From: Trematomus loennbergii
Taxonomy: Eukaryota; Chordata; Actinopteri; Perciformes; Nototheniidae
Length of the DNA: 64,000 nt
Direction: 5' to 3'
Assembly: GCA_012861695.1 (NCBI GenBank)
Contig: JAAOOA010000377.1
Location: forward strand, 124,001-188,000
Positions 50,056 to 60,974 of the stretch are shown here, piece after piece (position 1 is the first letter of the stretch; every line of letters starts with the position of its first letter). Made by a program: the position numbers and the translations under genes. The notes beneath the pieces are model-generated. The model was not told where the DNA came from, did not search any database, and saw only the letters and a list, made by a program, of their open reading frames with translations.

Positions 50056-50255
50056 TTACACTACATTACATGTAATTTTTTAGACACTTTTATCCAAAGC
50101 AAAGCGACTTAAACACATTCAATACTGTGGAAAATCCCCACAGGAGAAATTTGGGGTGAAGTGGCCAGGTACACAACGACATGCTGAAAGTGGGGATGGA
50201 ACCAGTGCTCCCCTGATCAGAAGATCAGCGCACTAAACCAGTGAGCCTCCCCTAG
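50056..50255 (-). mobile_element. tRNA-derived SINE in GIMAP block C
   Basis: The - strand shows a pol III box A-like tggtttagtgcgc (50228-50240) and a box B ggttccatccc (50193-50203). A body follows, then a tail aagtcgcttt..ggataaaagtgtct shared with teleost L2-type LINEs and a tacattacat-type terminus. Block B holds only the tail part (about 17806-17850), so the SINE predates the B/C duplication. Confidence 0.7.
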
Positions 50256-50351
50256 TCTTTACTCAACCAACTAAGAATGACTTATTTCGTACAATTATAC
50301 ACTTTAGTTTTTTTAGTTTATTCAATTCATAATTCAGGTGTGTCTACTCAC

Positions 50352-50450
50352 CAGGTGAGATCCTCTTTGCTTCCATCCGTGAAACGTCAAACTCTGCAAT
50401 GAAGCCGAACTTGAGACGACCTTTGCTCTCAGACTGAGTTGAGCATGTTA
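50352..50450 (-). other. Candidate 5' untranslated exon of GIMAP8-like C
   Basis: A CACCTG|GTGAGT donor on the - strand is followed upstream by about 100 bases closely matching the B leader exon at 17961-18060. The outer end is approximate. Confidence 0.45.
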
Positions 50451-50837
50451 TAAACGTCTCTCCGCTTAGTTAATATTTAACAATCACAGTTTTATATAAT
50501 TATACTATACTGTCTGCTGGTGGTATAAAATATGATTATAGATAACAATTCTATGTGTAGCCGCTCTAGTCTCACACCAAGAACAGAGGCACTAACATCT
50601 ACTTAGGTCTGAATAGTGGTATGCCGTGAATAACTCTGGGAAGTGTTACATTTAGTTGAACATGTTACAATTGTATTGCAGAAACATACATCAACATTCA
50701 CATTAAATTGTGCCCACAATGTGAAAATAAATGTAAAATAAAAAATAGAGCTCTTTAACATACAAATAAAAGTGTCCTTTCTATCATTAATCTTATAAAC
50801 ATCTTTAGTTAGCAAGTTTCACAATGTAAACAGTAAC

Positions 50838-51224
50838 TTAAAGGTGGGGTGGGTAATTTTGGAGAAACCAGCTGAGTGCGCTAGATTTGAAAATACACAG
50901 CCGGAAAAAATCTGCCACTTCCTTACAGAGCCCCTCCTCCAACACACACGAACGCGCACATGACCAATGAGGGCATGAGATAAGTTTGTGCACAGATGGA
51001 AGGCTGACAGGCAGGTAGGCCATCCAGTTATTTTAGCCGGGCCGGCTAAAATGATTGGTCGTACTTTTTACAGTATTACGGCTTCCACTGATGACATTTT
51101 TTTATGGATTTTTGTCAAAGCACTTCAGATATTTATTGCTGTCGGGATGTTAAGAGCATTCCATGGAATATAACAAAAAGTGTATCTCGAGCCGGTTTCT
51201 CAAACTTACCTACCCCACCTTTAA
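50838..51224. mobile_element. TTAA-flanked MITE, copy in GIMAP block C
   Basis: TTAA lies at 50838-50841 and 51221-51224 with the family inverted ends aggtggggtgggtaa and ttacctaccccacct. Block B lacks it at about 18445. Confidence 0.72.
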
Positions 51225-51475
51225 GCATATTTAATTTATAATGAAATGATTTACTCTAATCACCAATGTGTATTTTAACTAGTGATAAATAACTTATATT
51301 TTCCAAGAACATCTTACATTCAAGCAGAAATACATGCATTAAATACTGCATGATTTTAACAACCATTTTAACTTGTTGTACTGTTTTTAACCACTTTTTA
51401 ACAGTTATTTTTAACCATGAAGATGAAAACACATTTTAGTCAGCATGAGTCAGCATGAAGCTGCACTATAGCTTA

Positions 51476-51524
51476 TAGATAGATAGATAGAGAGATAGAT
51501 AGATAGATAGATAGATAGATAGCT
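51476..51524. repeat. (ATAG)n microsatellite
   Basis: About eleven gata/tagata units in block C. Block B lacks the expansion at the matching place near 18688. Confidence 0.92.
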
Positions 51525-51901
51525 AGTACTTTATTGATCCCAATTTTGGATTTTTTTACATGAATTAACTACTAAAAGAAAGTGGTTTTAAGTAAAATGA
51601 AAACAACGTTTCTTTCATATTTAGCCATGCTATCAGCTTCTTGTTGTACAGAACTAACAAGTAGGCTACTGGTAGCCATTAGCGAACTGCTAGCGTTTAG
51701 CATCAGCTCACAGTTAGCGTTAGCTAGCATCGCTAGCTCGCGATTAGCATGAGCTAATGATCTTATTCAAATTAATTTACAATGATACAATGTGCACCAG
51801 TACATCAAAAATACAAGACATCCCTTTCATAAGCCACATTGTTTTTTATATGAAATGTATCTTGACCATAAACAACAAAAACGAAGTGTCATTGTCTATA
51901 G

Positions 51902-52910
51902 CAGGGGTCGGCAACCTTTTTGATATGAAGTGCCATTAAAAAAAAAAATTGTTATCAGCGTGCCAACGATCGAGAATTATCAACGGGGGGGGGGGGTTTG
52001 AGGAGCTTGACGCTGGTGAACTATCAACAGGAGGGCGGGGGGAGCCTCGCTGCGGGGAAGCAGTGTGTGTGTGTACCTGTCAGCACAACTTACATGATGC
52101 CGAATTTAACAAACACATTTAATTAAATTGGTTTAAACGGCATAATAATAAGGACGATCGTCCGTTCTGTGATTCTCCAGAACACACATGTGATGATATT
52201 AGGGTCATGCAGAGTGAGATGAGATCGCTGTCCCTTTGAGAGAGAGAGAGAGAGGGGTGTGGCATGTGTGTGTGTGGATGGTAGAGCGAGAGTGAGCGAG
52301 CGTGTGTATGTTTCTGGAAGTGAAACGAGGCAGCAGAAAAACAGAGGTCTGTGATGTATTTTGTGAAACAGAAGAACAGCTAAATAAATGCAACGGCCTC
52401 CAAGAAGAGCTCGCCTCTCTCCAGTCATTTAAGCTAAAGTGGGTTATTGAACCTGAAGCTTGTTGCTTCTGCCCTCCTCGACTACGGTCTGGGAGCCGAA
52501 AGGAAAGTTCAACACACAGATGGCCAGTCCGCCCCTTTGTAGCATATTATTTCAATGAGAGATGAGCAGATCGCCACTGGGCTTTCAACTAAAGACACAG
52601 CCACGCAAAAACTGCGGTATTTGTAAAGCTCCTTATGGGTACTGCAATTTGTGAAGTGCTTTCCTCTGTGGTGAAACGATCAGCCCTGCACCACGGAGGA
52701 AAGCGGCAGAAAGTCACCTGGAGTTAAACAGAGCGGGGCTGCGCTGCGTGCATGGCTTCCTTCTGCAGGTAACGGGGAGACGCGCTCTGGCGGCGGTCTC
52801 GTTCAGGATCCGAAAATACAATTTAAATATTTTGCACACTTATTCGACTTATTCCTAGTGTGCCACTGGTTACGGTGATTGGCACGCGTGCCAGGGGTTG
52901 CCGACCCCTG
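51902..52910. mobile_element. 1.0-kb hAT-type element inserted in GIMAP block C
   Basis: It starts CAGGGGTCGGCAACC and ends with the exact complement, flanked by gtctatag on both sides (51894-51901, 52911-52918). Block B has the uninterrupted site at about 19015 (ggctataggctattagc). No transposase is encoded. Confidence 0.8.
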
Positions 52911-52974
52911 GTCTATAGGCTATTAGCAGGCTAGCCCTTCAAAGTGCTAACAAAGAGCTAAGGCCTCAACTCAC

Positions 52975-53045
52975 CAGAGTGTTGACACAAATCGACACTG
53001 GCTGTCTCCTTGTAGTTTGGATTCACACAGCCACAGGGGTTCTGT
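52975..53045 (-). other. Candidate alternative first exon of GIMAP8-like C
   Basis: A - strand donor CTCTG|GTGAGTTGAGG aligns with the B exon at 19081. A 1-kb hAT element (51902-52910) sits just downstream in transcript terms, inside the intron. Confidence 0.35.
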
Positions 53046-54528
53046 TAAAATAATAGTTTGTTATCTATCATAGTTTAAGTACGAATAACAACTTTTGTAA
53101 TGCTATTATGTACAACTTTAACAAGAACTGCTCTACCTTTTCAGTGAAAAAGAGGGATAGAGGCGTAGTGATTCGCGCCACTCCAACACACCCTAAACGT
53201 CAGAACGTTAGTTCTCAAGCTGTGATTGGTTGACCTCCAACTGCATTCCATATGAAAAAAACGTTTCGTAAAAGATAAAATCATACTTTATTCAGCAGTG
53301 CTTGCTTTACTCTTTGAAAGTCATCACATGAATGCATTGTAATAAATGGTTCGGCTGCATTAAATATTACACATCTGTCGTAGTTCTTTATTTATCTACA
53401 GAGATCTGGCCTCAGATTCAAGCCCCCAGGAAGTGCGACGGCCTGAGGCCGTATCTCAATTCAGGGGCTGCACCCTTCGGAGTACGCAGCCTACGCGGTC
53501 CACGGAGGACCCAGCCCACGTAGACTGGGTAGGCTGGACCGAGCGGCCTACGAAATGAGACGGTCTAGCCTACGGACGGCTTCGTATTTACATCACGTGA
53601 TACGCGCTGTTCGGTTGCGCTGCTCCAGCAGCCTGCTAGCAAATTAGCTTACAAGCTAACTCAGCTGAAAAGGATCCAGAAACTTTACTATTACATTTTT
53701 TGGAGATCACCGTCGGCGATGAATTAAAGAGGACCATGGCCAGGTAAATAAGATTAAGCTGTTCCTTTAGCCCCCAGTAATGTTACATTAGTAAGTTACC
53801 AAGTAAATTATATATAGCTGATGTAATTTAATCATATTATTTCATATTTAAAATAAGTCTTAATTTTTCTGTACTAATAAAACAATATGTTTTTTAAATG
53901 AACAACAGCATATTGTTTAGATTGATTCTTAACAATATTAGTTTTCTAATCTTAATAGCTGTGATCATAATAGTTTATATTCTCCTTCTTCCCCTAAACC
54001 TGCCCAGATGATGTCCTACTGACCCCAGGTCAGCACCTCCAGGTCCAGCAGCTCCGTGACCCCCCGCTCTGCTGAAATACACAATTAAACATTTTCTATA
54101 GCCTATTTTTTGTATTAATAAAATTAAACTGAAGACAGTTTAATGACCTAGAGATATCCTATTATTCCACTGCTTATGTACACATGTTGGAAATAATGGT
54201 TAAAACCTCAGTAAATGAAATAAACAATGTGTTTAACAATTACAATTTAATATTGTATTTCATCTTATCACAACGTAGAGGTAAGAATATATCCATCCTC
54301 TCTCTGCAGCTTCATGTCTTCTATTATTATAACTTTCATCATTGAGACAGAGGAAATCAATCATGCTATTTAACATCACCAGCAGTAAAACAAATATCAG
54401 CAAAAGTGTGTTTATGGAGTTGTTTATTTGTATTATATGTGCAGCAAGTATATAGAAGCAGCCGTTTGGGGAATCAGACAGACTCAAGCTATAATCGTTA
54501 CATATCTATTAAAAGAAAGGACACATGC

Positions 54529-54896
54529 TGTCACGATCTGTCTGTGTTGTGTTTTGTCTTGTCTTTTTCTGTCTTTGGTTTCCTGTTTTGTTTTGAAAAG
54601 TGTTCACCCCCGTCTTGCCTGTTGCTTCCTGTCTCTGTGTTCCCTCCTGCCTGATTGCCCGATTGTGTTCACCTGGTGCCCCTGTGTTTTCTCCTCCCTC
54701 CTCACCTGTGTCTTGTTTGTGTGATTGGTCTTGTGTGTATTTTAGTTCTGGTTTTTCTGTCTGTCATTGTTGGTTCATTGTTTGTATTTGACTGTGTGTC
54801 ACAGGGTAGTGTTCTGTGTTCTACTTTGTACCTTGGATTAAAGGAATATTCTTGGAAATCTGCATTTGGGTCCTGCCTGCTTACTCAACCCTGACA
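54529..54896 (+). repeat. 5' LTR
   Basis: The LTR runs from tgtcacgatc to ccctgaca and contains attaaaggaatattc, a possible polyadenylation or TATA-like region near its 3' side. Confidence 0.85.
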
Positions 54897-54898
54897 GA

Positions 54899-56725
54899 AT
54901 GAACCAACCAGAAATGGGCCCAGCAGATCCATTTGAGGTGGATTTACAACATTTTACCTTTTCTTTGGCTTGCTGCTATGGTAGGTGGAGGGGAGCGTCC
55001 AGTGTTCAGCAGAGAGAGGCTGCTCTGGCAGAGGCTCACCAGGTGGCAACAGTGGATCCATCTTTAGTTAAGTTCTTACCTGACTGGATTTTGGATTTCC
55101 TTTCGACGTGTGATTCCCGGCCTGCTAGCCCCAGGCATGCTAGCCCCCTGCCTCCCAACTCCCAACCTGACACCATACATCTCGGTGTGTTCCGTCTGAA
55201 GTCAACCCCTGCTTCTTCCCCATTTCCTGCTCCTGTCCAGGAGCCGTTCTCGGGCACTCGTCTGGCTTTTGGAGGTCCACGGAGCCTCCAAAAGGCTCCT
55301 AAGAGAAGGAGTCGCAAGTCCAGGCTAGCAGCCCGACCCCCAGAAGCCATGCTTTGGGCTCCAGTACAGGCCCCAGCAGCCATGGTTCCGTCTCCAGAAC
55401 CGGCCCACACAGCCATGGTTCCAGCCCCAGTTCTGGCCCCAACAGCCATGGTTCCGGCTCCAGAACCGGCCCATACAGCCATGATTCCAGCCCCAGTTCT
55501 GGCCCCAGCAGCCGTGTTTCCAGCCCCAGTTCTGGCCCCAACAGCCATGGTTCCGGCTCCAGAACCGGCCCATACAGCCATGGTTCCAGCCCCAGTTCTG
55601 GCCCCAGCAGCCATGGTTCCGCCCTCTGTTCCGTTCCAGCACGCCATTTCTCATGAACATGAGCAGGCGTGGCGAGACTTTGAGGAAAGCCAGCAGTCCT
55701 TGGCTCTATACTTCTCAAACCTCGCTGCTCAGGTCTCAACTTTGACGTCTTCTGCTGCATTTCCTGCCTCCTCCAATCCACCTGTGGATTCCACTCCAGC
55801 CCCTCGTGTCCTGTCGGTGGTCCGGCCGACTCCAGCACCTCGTCTCCTGTTGGCTCTCCGGCCGACGCCCCCCCCGTATCCTGTTGGCTCTGCCGACGCC
55901 TACCCCATGTCCTGTCGTTGGAGGTCCCGCCTACCTTCTGCCGGGGGTCCTGCCAACCCTATGTCCTGTGCCGTTGGAGGTCCCGCCGACTACTCTCTGC
56001 CGGGGGTCTTGCCAACTCCATGTCCTGTCCGGGGGTCCGCCGACTACTCTTCTGCCGGGGGTCTTGCCAACTCCATGTCCTGTCCCATTGGGGTCCCGCC
56101 GACTACTCTTCTGCCGGGGGTCCTGCCAACCCTATGTCCTGTGCCGTTGGAGGTCCCGCCGACTACTCTCTGCCGGGGGTCTTGCCAATCCTATGTCCTG
56201 TCCGTTGGGGTCCCGCCGACTACTTCCTGCCGGGGGTCTTGCCAACTCCATGTCCTGTCCCATTGGGGTCCCGCCGACTACTCTTCTGCCGGGGGTCCTG
56301 CCAACCCTATGTCCTGTCCGTTGGAGGTCCCGCCGACTACTCTCCTGCCGGGGGTCTTGCCAACTCCATGTCCTGTCCCGTTGGGGGTCCCGCCGACTAC
56401 TCTTCTGCCGGGGGTCCTGCCCCTTGTCCTGCCGTTGGAGGTCCCGCCGACTACTCTTCTGCCGGGGGTCTGCCAACTCCGTGTCCTGTCCTGGGGGTCC
56501 CGCCGACAACTCTCTGCCGGGGGTCTTGCCAACTCCATGTCCTGTCCCGTTGGGGGTCCCGCCGACAACTCTCCTGCCGGGGTCCTGCCAACTCCACGTC
56601 CAGTATTGTTGGAGGTCCGCCGACACCTGTTCCGCGGGGTCCTGCCAACCCTTGTCCTGTCCCGTTGGGGTCCCGCCGATAACTGCTCCGCCGGGTTTCC
56701 TGCCAACCCAGTCCTGTCCTGTTAG
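54899..56725 (+). CDS. Gag-like/proline-rich ORF of the LTR element
   Basis: ATG three bases after the 5' LTR opens MNQPEMGPADPFEVDLQHFT. A first unique domain of about 120 residues follows (QQREAALAEAHQVATVDPSL, LPDWILDFLSTCDSR). Next is a basic patch KAPKRRSRKSRLAARPP, then a Pro/Ala repeat region with alternating MVPAPVLAPTA and MVPAPEPAHTA units. A second repeat region with VPPTTLLPGVLPTPCPVPLG-like units is read in shifting frames. The N-terminal placement and basic patch suggest a Gag substitute; no zinc knuckle was seen. Small indels make the true C-terminus uncertain; open frames continue to about 57430 in another phase. Confidence 0.55.
   Translation: MNQPEMGPADPFEVDLQHFTFSLACCYGRWRGASSVQQREAALAEAHQVATVDPSLVKFLPDWILDFLSTCDSRPASPRHASPLPPNSQPDTIHLGVFRLKSTPASSPFPAPVQEPFSGTRLAFGGPRSLQKAPKRRSRKSRLAARPPEAMLWAPVQAPAAMVPSPEPAHTAMVPAPVLAPTAMVPAPEPAHTAMIPAPVLAPAAVFPAPVLAPTAMVPAPEPAHTAMVPAPVLAPAAMVPPSVPFQHAISHEHEQAWRDFEESQQSLALYFSNLAAQVSTLTSSAAFPASSNPPVDSTPAPRVLSVVRPTPAPRLLLALRPTPPPYPVGSADAYPMSCRWRSRLPSAGGPANPMSCAVGGPADYSLPGVLPTPCPVRGSADYSSAGGLANSMSCPIGVPPTTLLPGVLPTLCPVPLEVPPTTLCRGSCQSYVLSVGVPPTTSCRGSCQLHVLSHWGPADYSSAGGPANPMSCPLEVPPTTLLPGVLPTPCPVPLGVPPTTLLPGVLPLVLPLEVPPTTLLPGVCQLRVLSWGSRRQLSAGGLANSMSCPVGGPADNSPAGVLPTPRPVLLEVRRHLFRGVLPTLVLSRWGPADNCSAGFPANPVLSC
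55360..55625 (+). repeat. 66-bp minisatellite coding Pro/Ala repeats
   Basis: About four units read MVPAPVLAPTA MVPAPEPAHTA with minor variants. The repeat stays open in several frames because of its composition. Confidence 0.75.
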
Positions 56726-56780
56726 GGGTCCCGCCGACACCGGTTCCACGGGGGTCCTGCCAACTCTGTGTCCTGTTCCG
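55905..56780 (+). repeat. ~60-bp minisatellite in the LTR element
   Basis: About 13 units of the type ggtcccgccgactactcttc then tgccgggggtcctgccaac follow each other. Length differences of one base between units shift the reading frame repeatedly. Confidence 0.75.
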
Positions 56781-57438
56781 TTGGGGGTCCAGTCGACACC
56801 AGCCCTTGCTCCATCCGGGGTCCATTGACACCAGTCCATGTCATGTCCAGGATCCCGTCTGCGCCTGTTCCGTCGGCTCCGGTTCCTGTCTGGCCGACAA
56901 GGGTCCTGCCCGGCCTCCTGAGCTGTCCCGTCAGCGCCTTCCTGCCAGGCCTCCGGAGCTGTCCCTTCGGCGCCTTCCTGCCCGGCCTTCGGAGCTGTCC
57001 CGTCGGCGCTTTCCTGCCCGGTCTCCGGAGCTGTCCGTCGGCGCCTTTCTGCTCGTCCTCGGAGCTGTTCCGTCTTGACCTTCGAGCCCGGCTCCCTGAG
57101 TGCCGCGGTCTTCGCCCTCAAGCCCGGTCTCCTGAGTTCCCCAGCCGTGGTCTTCGCCCTCGAGCCCGGCCTCCTGACTCTTCCAACCACTGCCTTCGCT
57201 CTCATGCCCGGGTCCCTGAGTTCGCCCGTTGTGGCCTTCGCCCCTTTTTGGACTCTGCCTTGCCCCGGGCCGTCCGCCCGGGACCCCTTCCGGGCCCGTC
57301 CTCCGGACCCCCTCCACCACCCTGTTGGTCCTGGTTGTGCGTCCCTCCTCCAGACCCCCTCCACCCACCCTGCTGGAATGTTTTGGACTTTTTGGACTTT
57401 TTGGGACGTCTGGGATCCGTCCCTTGAGGGGGGGGTAC

Positions 57439-57799
57439 TGTCACGATCTGTCTGTTGGTTTTGTCTTGTCTTTTTCTGTCTTTGGTTTCCTGTTTTGTTT
57501 TGAAAAGTGTTCACCCCCGTCTTGCCTGTTGCTTCCTGTCTCTGTGTTCCCTCCTGCCTGATTGCCCGATGTGTTCACCTGGTGCCCTGTGTTTTCTCCT
57601 CCCTCCTCACCTGTGTCTTGTTTGTGTGATGGTCTTGTGTGTATTTTAGTTCTGGTTTTTCTGTCTGTCATTGTTGGTTCATTGTTCGTATTTGACTGTG
57701 TGTCACAGGGTAGTGTTCTATTGTCTACTTTGTTACCTTGGATTAAAGGAATATTCTTGGAAATCTGCATTTGGTCTGCCTGCTTACTCAACCCTGACA
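57439..57799 (+). repeat. 3' LTR
   Basis: This direct repeat of the 5' LTR has seven fewer bases net, mostly in homopolymers and one short tgtgt unit. It follows the polypurine tract at 57424-57437. Confidence 0.85.
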
Positions 57800-58804
57800 C
57801 ATGCAAAATCTAATTCTGAAACTAAGACACAAGTCTGTAGGACGGCAGTAAGCAGAGGTCTGGTGGAGGATGTTCCTGATCGCCGTTTTGCTTTCTTCAG
57901 CACCACGGGGGGTCCAGGTGGATGGCAGCTCTGTCCTGATGATCCGCTGGGGTTAGGGGTCCTTCTCCAGCACCACGGGGGTCCAGGTGGATGGCAGCTC
58001 TGTCCTGATGATCCGCTGTGCACTCTTCAGATTAGGGGTCCTTCTCCAGCAGATCCATTTCTCCAGAATTTTACTAATTACAGAGAAAAACAAGAGAAAA
58101 AGAAAAAAGTGAATTACTCATATTAAACACAGGGTTGCAGAAGTATTATTGCAAAATGTAACTTTAAGCATTTCAGACAAACAATCCCTAAAGGATCATT
58201 TAAAATGATGTACTGTTCTTGTTTTTTTTTTTAAACTAAAGAGATGAAATGACAGTCACACGTGCATCCCTTTGACAGCACGGCACAAACTAACATCAAG
58301 CAAAAGGCTGCTGTCGATTTTGATTGTCTTATTATGGATTAGGATACATTAAATAAACTTTAACCTAAATAAAAGATGATCAAATCTGGTGGAAATATTT
58401 AAAATAGGCTTTTCTCTTAGACCTACCTCAAAGCAGCATGAGCTGAACACAAAGGTTGTAATGTCCCAAAGTTTAATAAACAGTAAAACATTGCAACATG
58501 TCAGAGAAATAAATAAAGCTAACAGCAGCTACACGTCAGGGTACCATTTTATAAATCCCACCGTACTGTAGGCTATACAGGTCTAAATGTTTTGACTTTG
58601 GTCTATTTATGAAATATAAAGTATAACTTATCTATAACAGAGCCAAGATCTCTGTATGACTTTAAACTTCTGAATTGAATTAAAAATAAGTGTAAACAAC
58701 AGTGCAGTACGTTCAGCTAGCTAGTTAGCGTCACATATTTATCCGTATTATTTAACGAAAATGTACGTTTTAATGCCCCTTGGGTTTGACGTGTGTGACG
58801 TTAG

Positions 58805-59134
58805 TTAAAGTGGACCTATCATGCTATATTTGAATAATATAGTGTAGGACCATACCTATATAAGGCATATTTATACTTTTTTTTTTCAAAATACCAAACA
58901 GATCATGCATTTTAGCCATGCCTCATTTTGCTCAATTTGACATTTTTTAGCTCTGTTTTTGCAAGGGCTGATTCTGTGAGAACAGCACCATCTACAGGCC
59001 TGGCATATGTACTACAGCGTCTCTAGCGCTTTCGAACGGCAATGGCCGTGGCTGAGTTCCCTGGAACACCGGGGACACATATTCATGTATAAAAGACGTA
59101 CACAAGTGCATTTTGCATGATAGGTCCCCTTTAA
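58805..59134. mobile_element. Second TTAA-flanked MITE family
   Basis: TTAA on each side encloses inverted ends AGTGGACCTATCATGC and GCATGATAGGTCCCCT. Length is 330 bp. Its sequence differs from the five-copy family. It lies inside the 53447-59466 element. Confidence 0.6.
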
Positions 59135-59466
59135 TTTAAAGTAAGTTAAAACCCAATACTCACATTTATTAGTGATTCCTCCGCTTGCTGCTGCTTTTAA
59201 ATCCACTCTGCTGGGGAGACCAGAAGCCATTTCATTTGAAAAAACTCACTCTTCCCTGCGCACATTGCACCCTGGGATATGGTAGGCCGCGGAGTGACAT
59301 CAGATGTATCCTTCAAATTGGGGAAAAGTAGGCTGCATTCGTGGGCCGCATTCGGAGGAGTCTCGTCTTTTTTAAAAATTGGGACAGCCTTCTTTCGGCG
59401 GAAGTGACGTATGCGGTCTACGAATGCACCCTTCGAAGGATGAAACCCCTGAATTGAGACACGGCC

Positions 59467-59730
59467 AGCATGTCGTTGTGTCCCTGAAGACACTTCACCC
59501 AAATTGCTCCTGTGGGGATTGCCCACAGTATTGAGTATGTAAGTCGCTTTGGATAAAAGTGTCTAACAAGTGACATGTAATGTAATGTAATGTAATGTAT
59601 TGTATTGTAATGTAATGTAATGTAATGTATTGTAATGTAATGTAATGTATTGTATTGTAATGTATTGTAATGTAATGTAATGTATTGTATTGTAATGTAT
59701 TGTAATGTAATGTAATGTAATGTAATGTAT
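59467..59730 (+). mobile_element. SINE tail with expanded TGTAA repeat
   Basis: cagcatgtcgttgtgtccct through gtaagtcgctttggataaaa matches the block C SINE body and tail. The terminal unit has expanded into about 150 bases of tgtaa/tgtat pentamers (59574-59730). A box B-like gattcaagccccc at about 53418-53430, left of the 6-kb element, may be the severed head. Confidence 0.6.
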
Positions 59731-59734
59731 AGAG

Positions 59735-60440
59735 GCCAAAATAACCTGTAAACATCTATTTATATCACAAACACATAAACTAGAGATGAGTTTCCTTCCA
59801 GATAGCAGCAGGTTTTATTCCAAACTCTGTCCCTGCATTGACGCTAAATCATATTAACAATCTTTCCTTTTCTCCTCTTTCAACTTCATCCTACTTTAAT
59901 CCTCCCTCCTCTTTTATCGTTTTTTCTAATCTCCCTGTCAATCCTCTCACGTCCTCACTCTGTCTCTATTGCAAAACTCCCTCCATCCTTCCTTCGCCCA
60001 CTTTACTCCTTCCCTCCTGTTGGGAAAATACTGAATGTCCTCTTCCAATATGAGAGTAACATGATAACAAAGGTATCCCAACTGTAGCTGTGTACATGAC
60101 AGGATGTATGATTACCTAGAAGAGCATCAGGACTGTTTGAGGCATATGATAGCTATGTGATGAACATGATGATTCAGCCTCTATGGAGAGAGACATATGA
60201 CAAGCATGCTCATTTCTGACGTGGAGCTAATCTGAAGTAAACATTGAATACTGCTTTCTATTCCTCCATCTTGTGACTGTGTAACTCCCTCTCTTGGATA
60301 TCAGCATGTGAAGGACACTGTTCAGGAACTAGTTGATGCTCTGTATGTGATGACTTCCATTCTGGAGAGGATCACAAATACATGGATGGATGGAGATTGA
60401 AGCTCAAGACGGTGACGAGTGTTTATTATTATTTTAAAGT
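59735..60440. other. Intergenic sequence, no feature seen
   Basis: A pyrimidine-rich run at 59865-60020 and otherwise unremarkable sequence. No exon boundaries with coding potential were recognised. Confidence 0.3.
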
Positions 60441-60444
60441 ATTC

Positions 60445-60565
60445 TGAAAAAGTCTGAATTTTTGAAAAAAGTCTGAATTTTTGAGAAAAAGTCTGAATTT
60501 TTGAGAAAAAGTCTGAATTTTTGAGAAAAAGTCTGAATTTTGAGATTTTGAGAAAAAGTCAGAAT
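60445..60565. repeat. ~21-bp AT-rich tandem repeat
   Basis: Units of gaaaaagtctgaatttttga repeat about five times. Similar 'ctgactttttcaaactt' text occurs at 19740-20190 and 43900-44120. Confidence 0.8.
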
Positions 60566-60821
60566 TTCCGAATAGAGATACTCGAAGGCCTACCTGTACC
60601 TCATCCATCTAATTGCAATTAGACATTGCAAAGTTTCACCAGTGAGCGAGTACAGCTAGACGAAAGGTCTAATTTAACTTAAAAAATAACTAGTGAGAGA
60701 TTTAGTCACATAGGGGCCATGGGGAGGCCTTGTGTACCTTTGGAGAGGACAGGACCACTGTTAGTAAAATCAGTCTTTCAGTCGATACATTTTTGCACTC
60801 CAACAAACACTCTTTAAGTGC

Positions 60822-60826
<5 letters not shown>

Positions 60827-60861
<35 letters not shown>

Positions 60862-60873
60862 ACACACACCACA

Positions 60874-60941
<68 letters not shown>

Positions 60942-60970
60942 GCGCGCACACACACGCACACACACACACC
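60827..60970. repeat. (CA)n microsatellite with CG core
   Basis: CA repeats with three 'cacc' interruptions and a cgcgcgcg segment near 60939. Confidence 0.96.
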
Positions 60971-60974
60971 GAGG

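Larger units (their letters stand above)
54529..57799 (+). mobile_element. Non-autonomous LTR retrotransposon, complete, 3.27 kb
   Basis: It has two LTRs of 368 and 361 bp beginning tgtcacgatctgtctg and ending accctgaca. A polypurine tract ttgaggggggggta lies directly before the 3' LTR. A perfect 5-bp TSD catgc (54524-54528, 57800-57804) flanks it. The LTRs differ mainly by a few small indels, so the insertion is young. The interior encodes a proline-rich, repeat-filled product. No protease, reverse transcriptase, RNase H or integrase motif was seen, so it must depend on enzymes of another element, probably Ty3/gypsy-like by its PPT and LTR style. Confidence 0.85.
53447..59466. mobile_element. 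6-kb inverted-repeat element hosting an LTR retrotransposon
   Basis: The left end ggccgtatctcaattcaggg and right end complement (ccctgaattgagacacggcc) match at 19 of 20 bases. Subterminal text (gcacccttcg) is also shared. The LTR element 54529-57799 and the TTAA MITE 58805-59134 lie inside it. No transposase was recognised. SINE-like sequence flanks both sides. Confidence 0.5.

Noticed and set aside
56132..57514. A 460-codon - strand frame rich in Gly, Arg and Thr
   Set aside because: It is the complement of the stop-poor minisatellite in the LTR element. It has no start context and no domain, and it varies with repeat phase.
59574..59730. A repeat array considered as a CRISPR-like structure
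   Set aside because: It is a pure pentamer microsatellite with no spacers, and the context is eukaryotic.
59495..59755. Thr/Ile/His-rich - strand frame (ITLHYNT repeats)
   Set aside because: It is the translation of the tgtaa pentamer expansion at the SINE tail.
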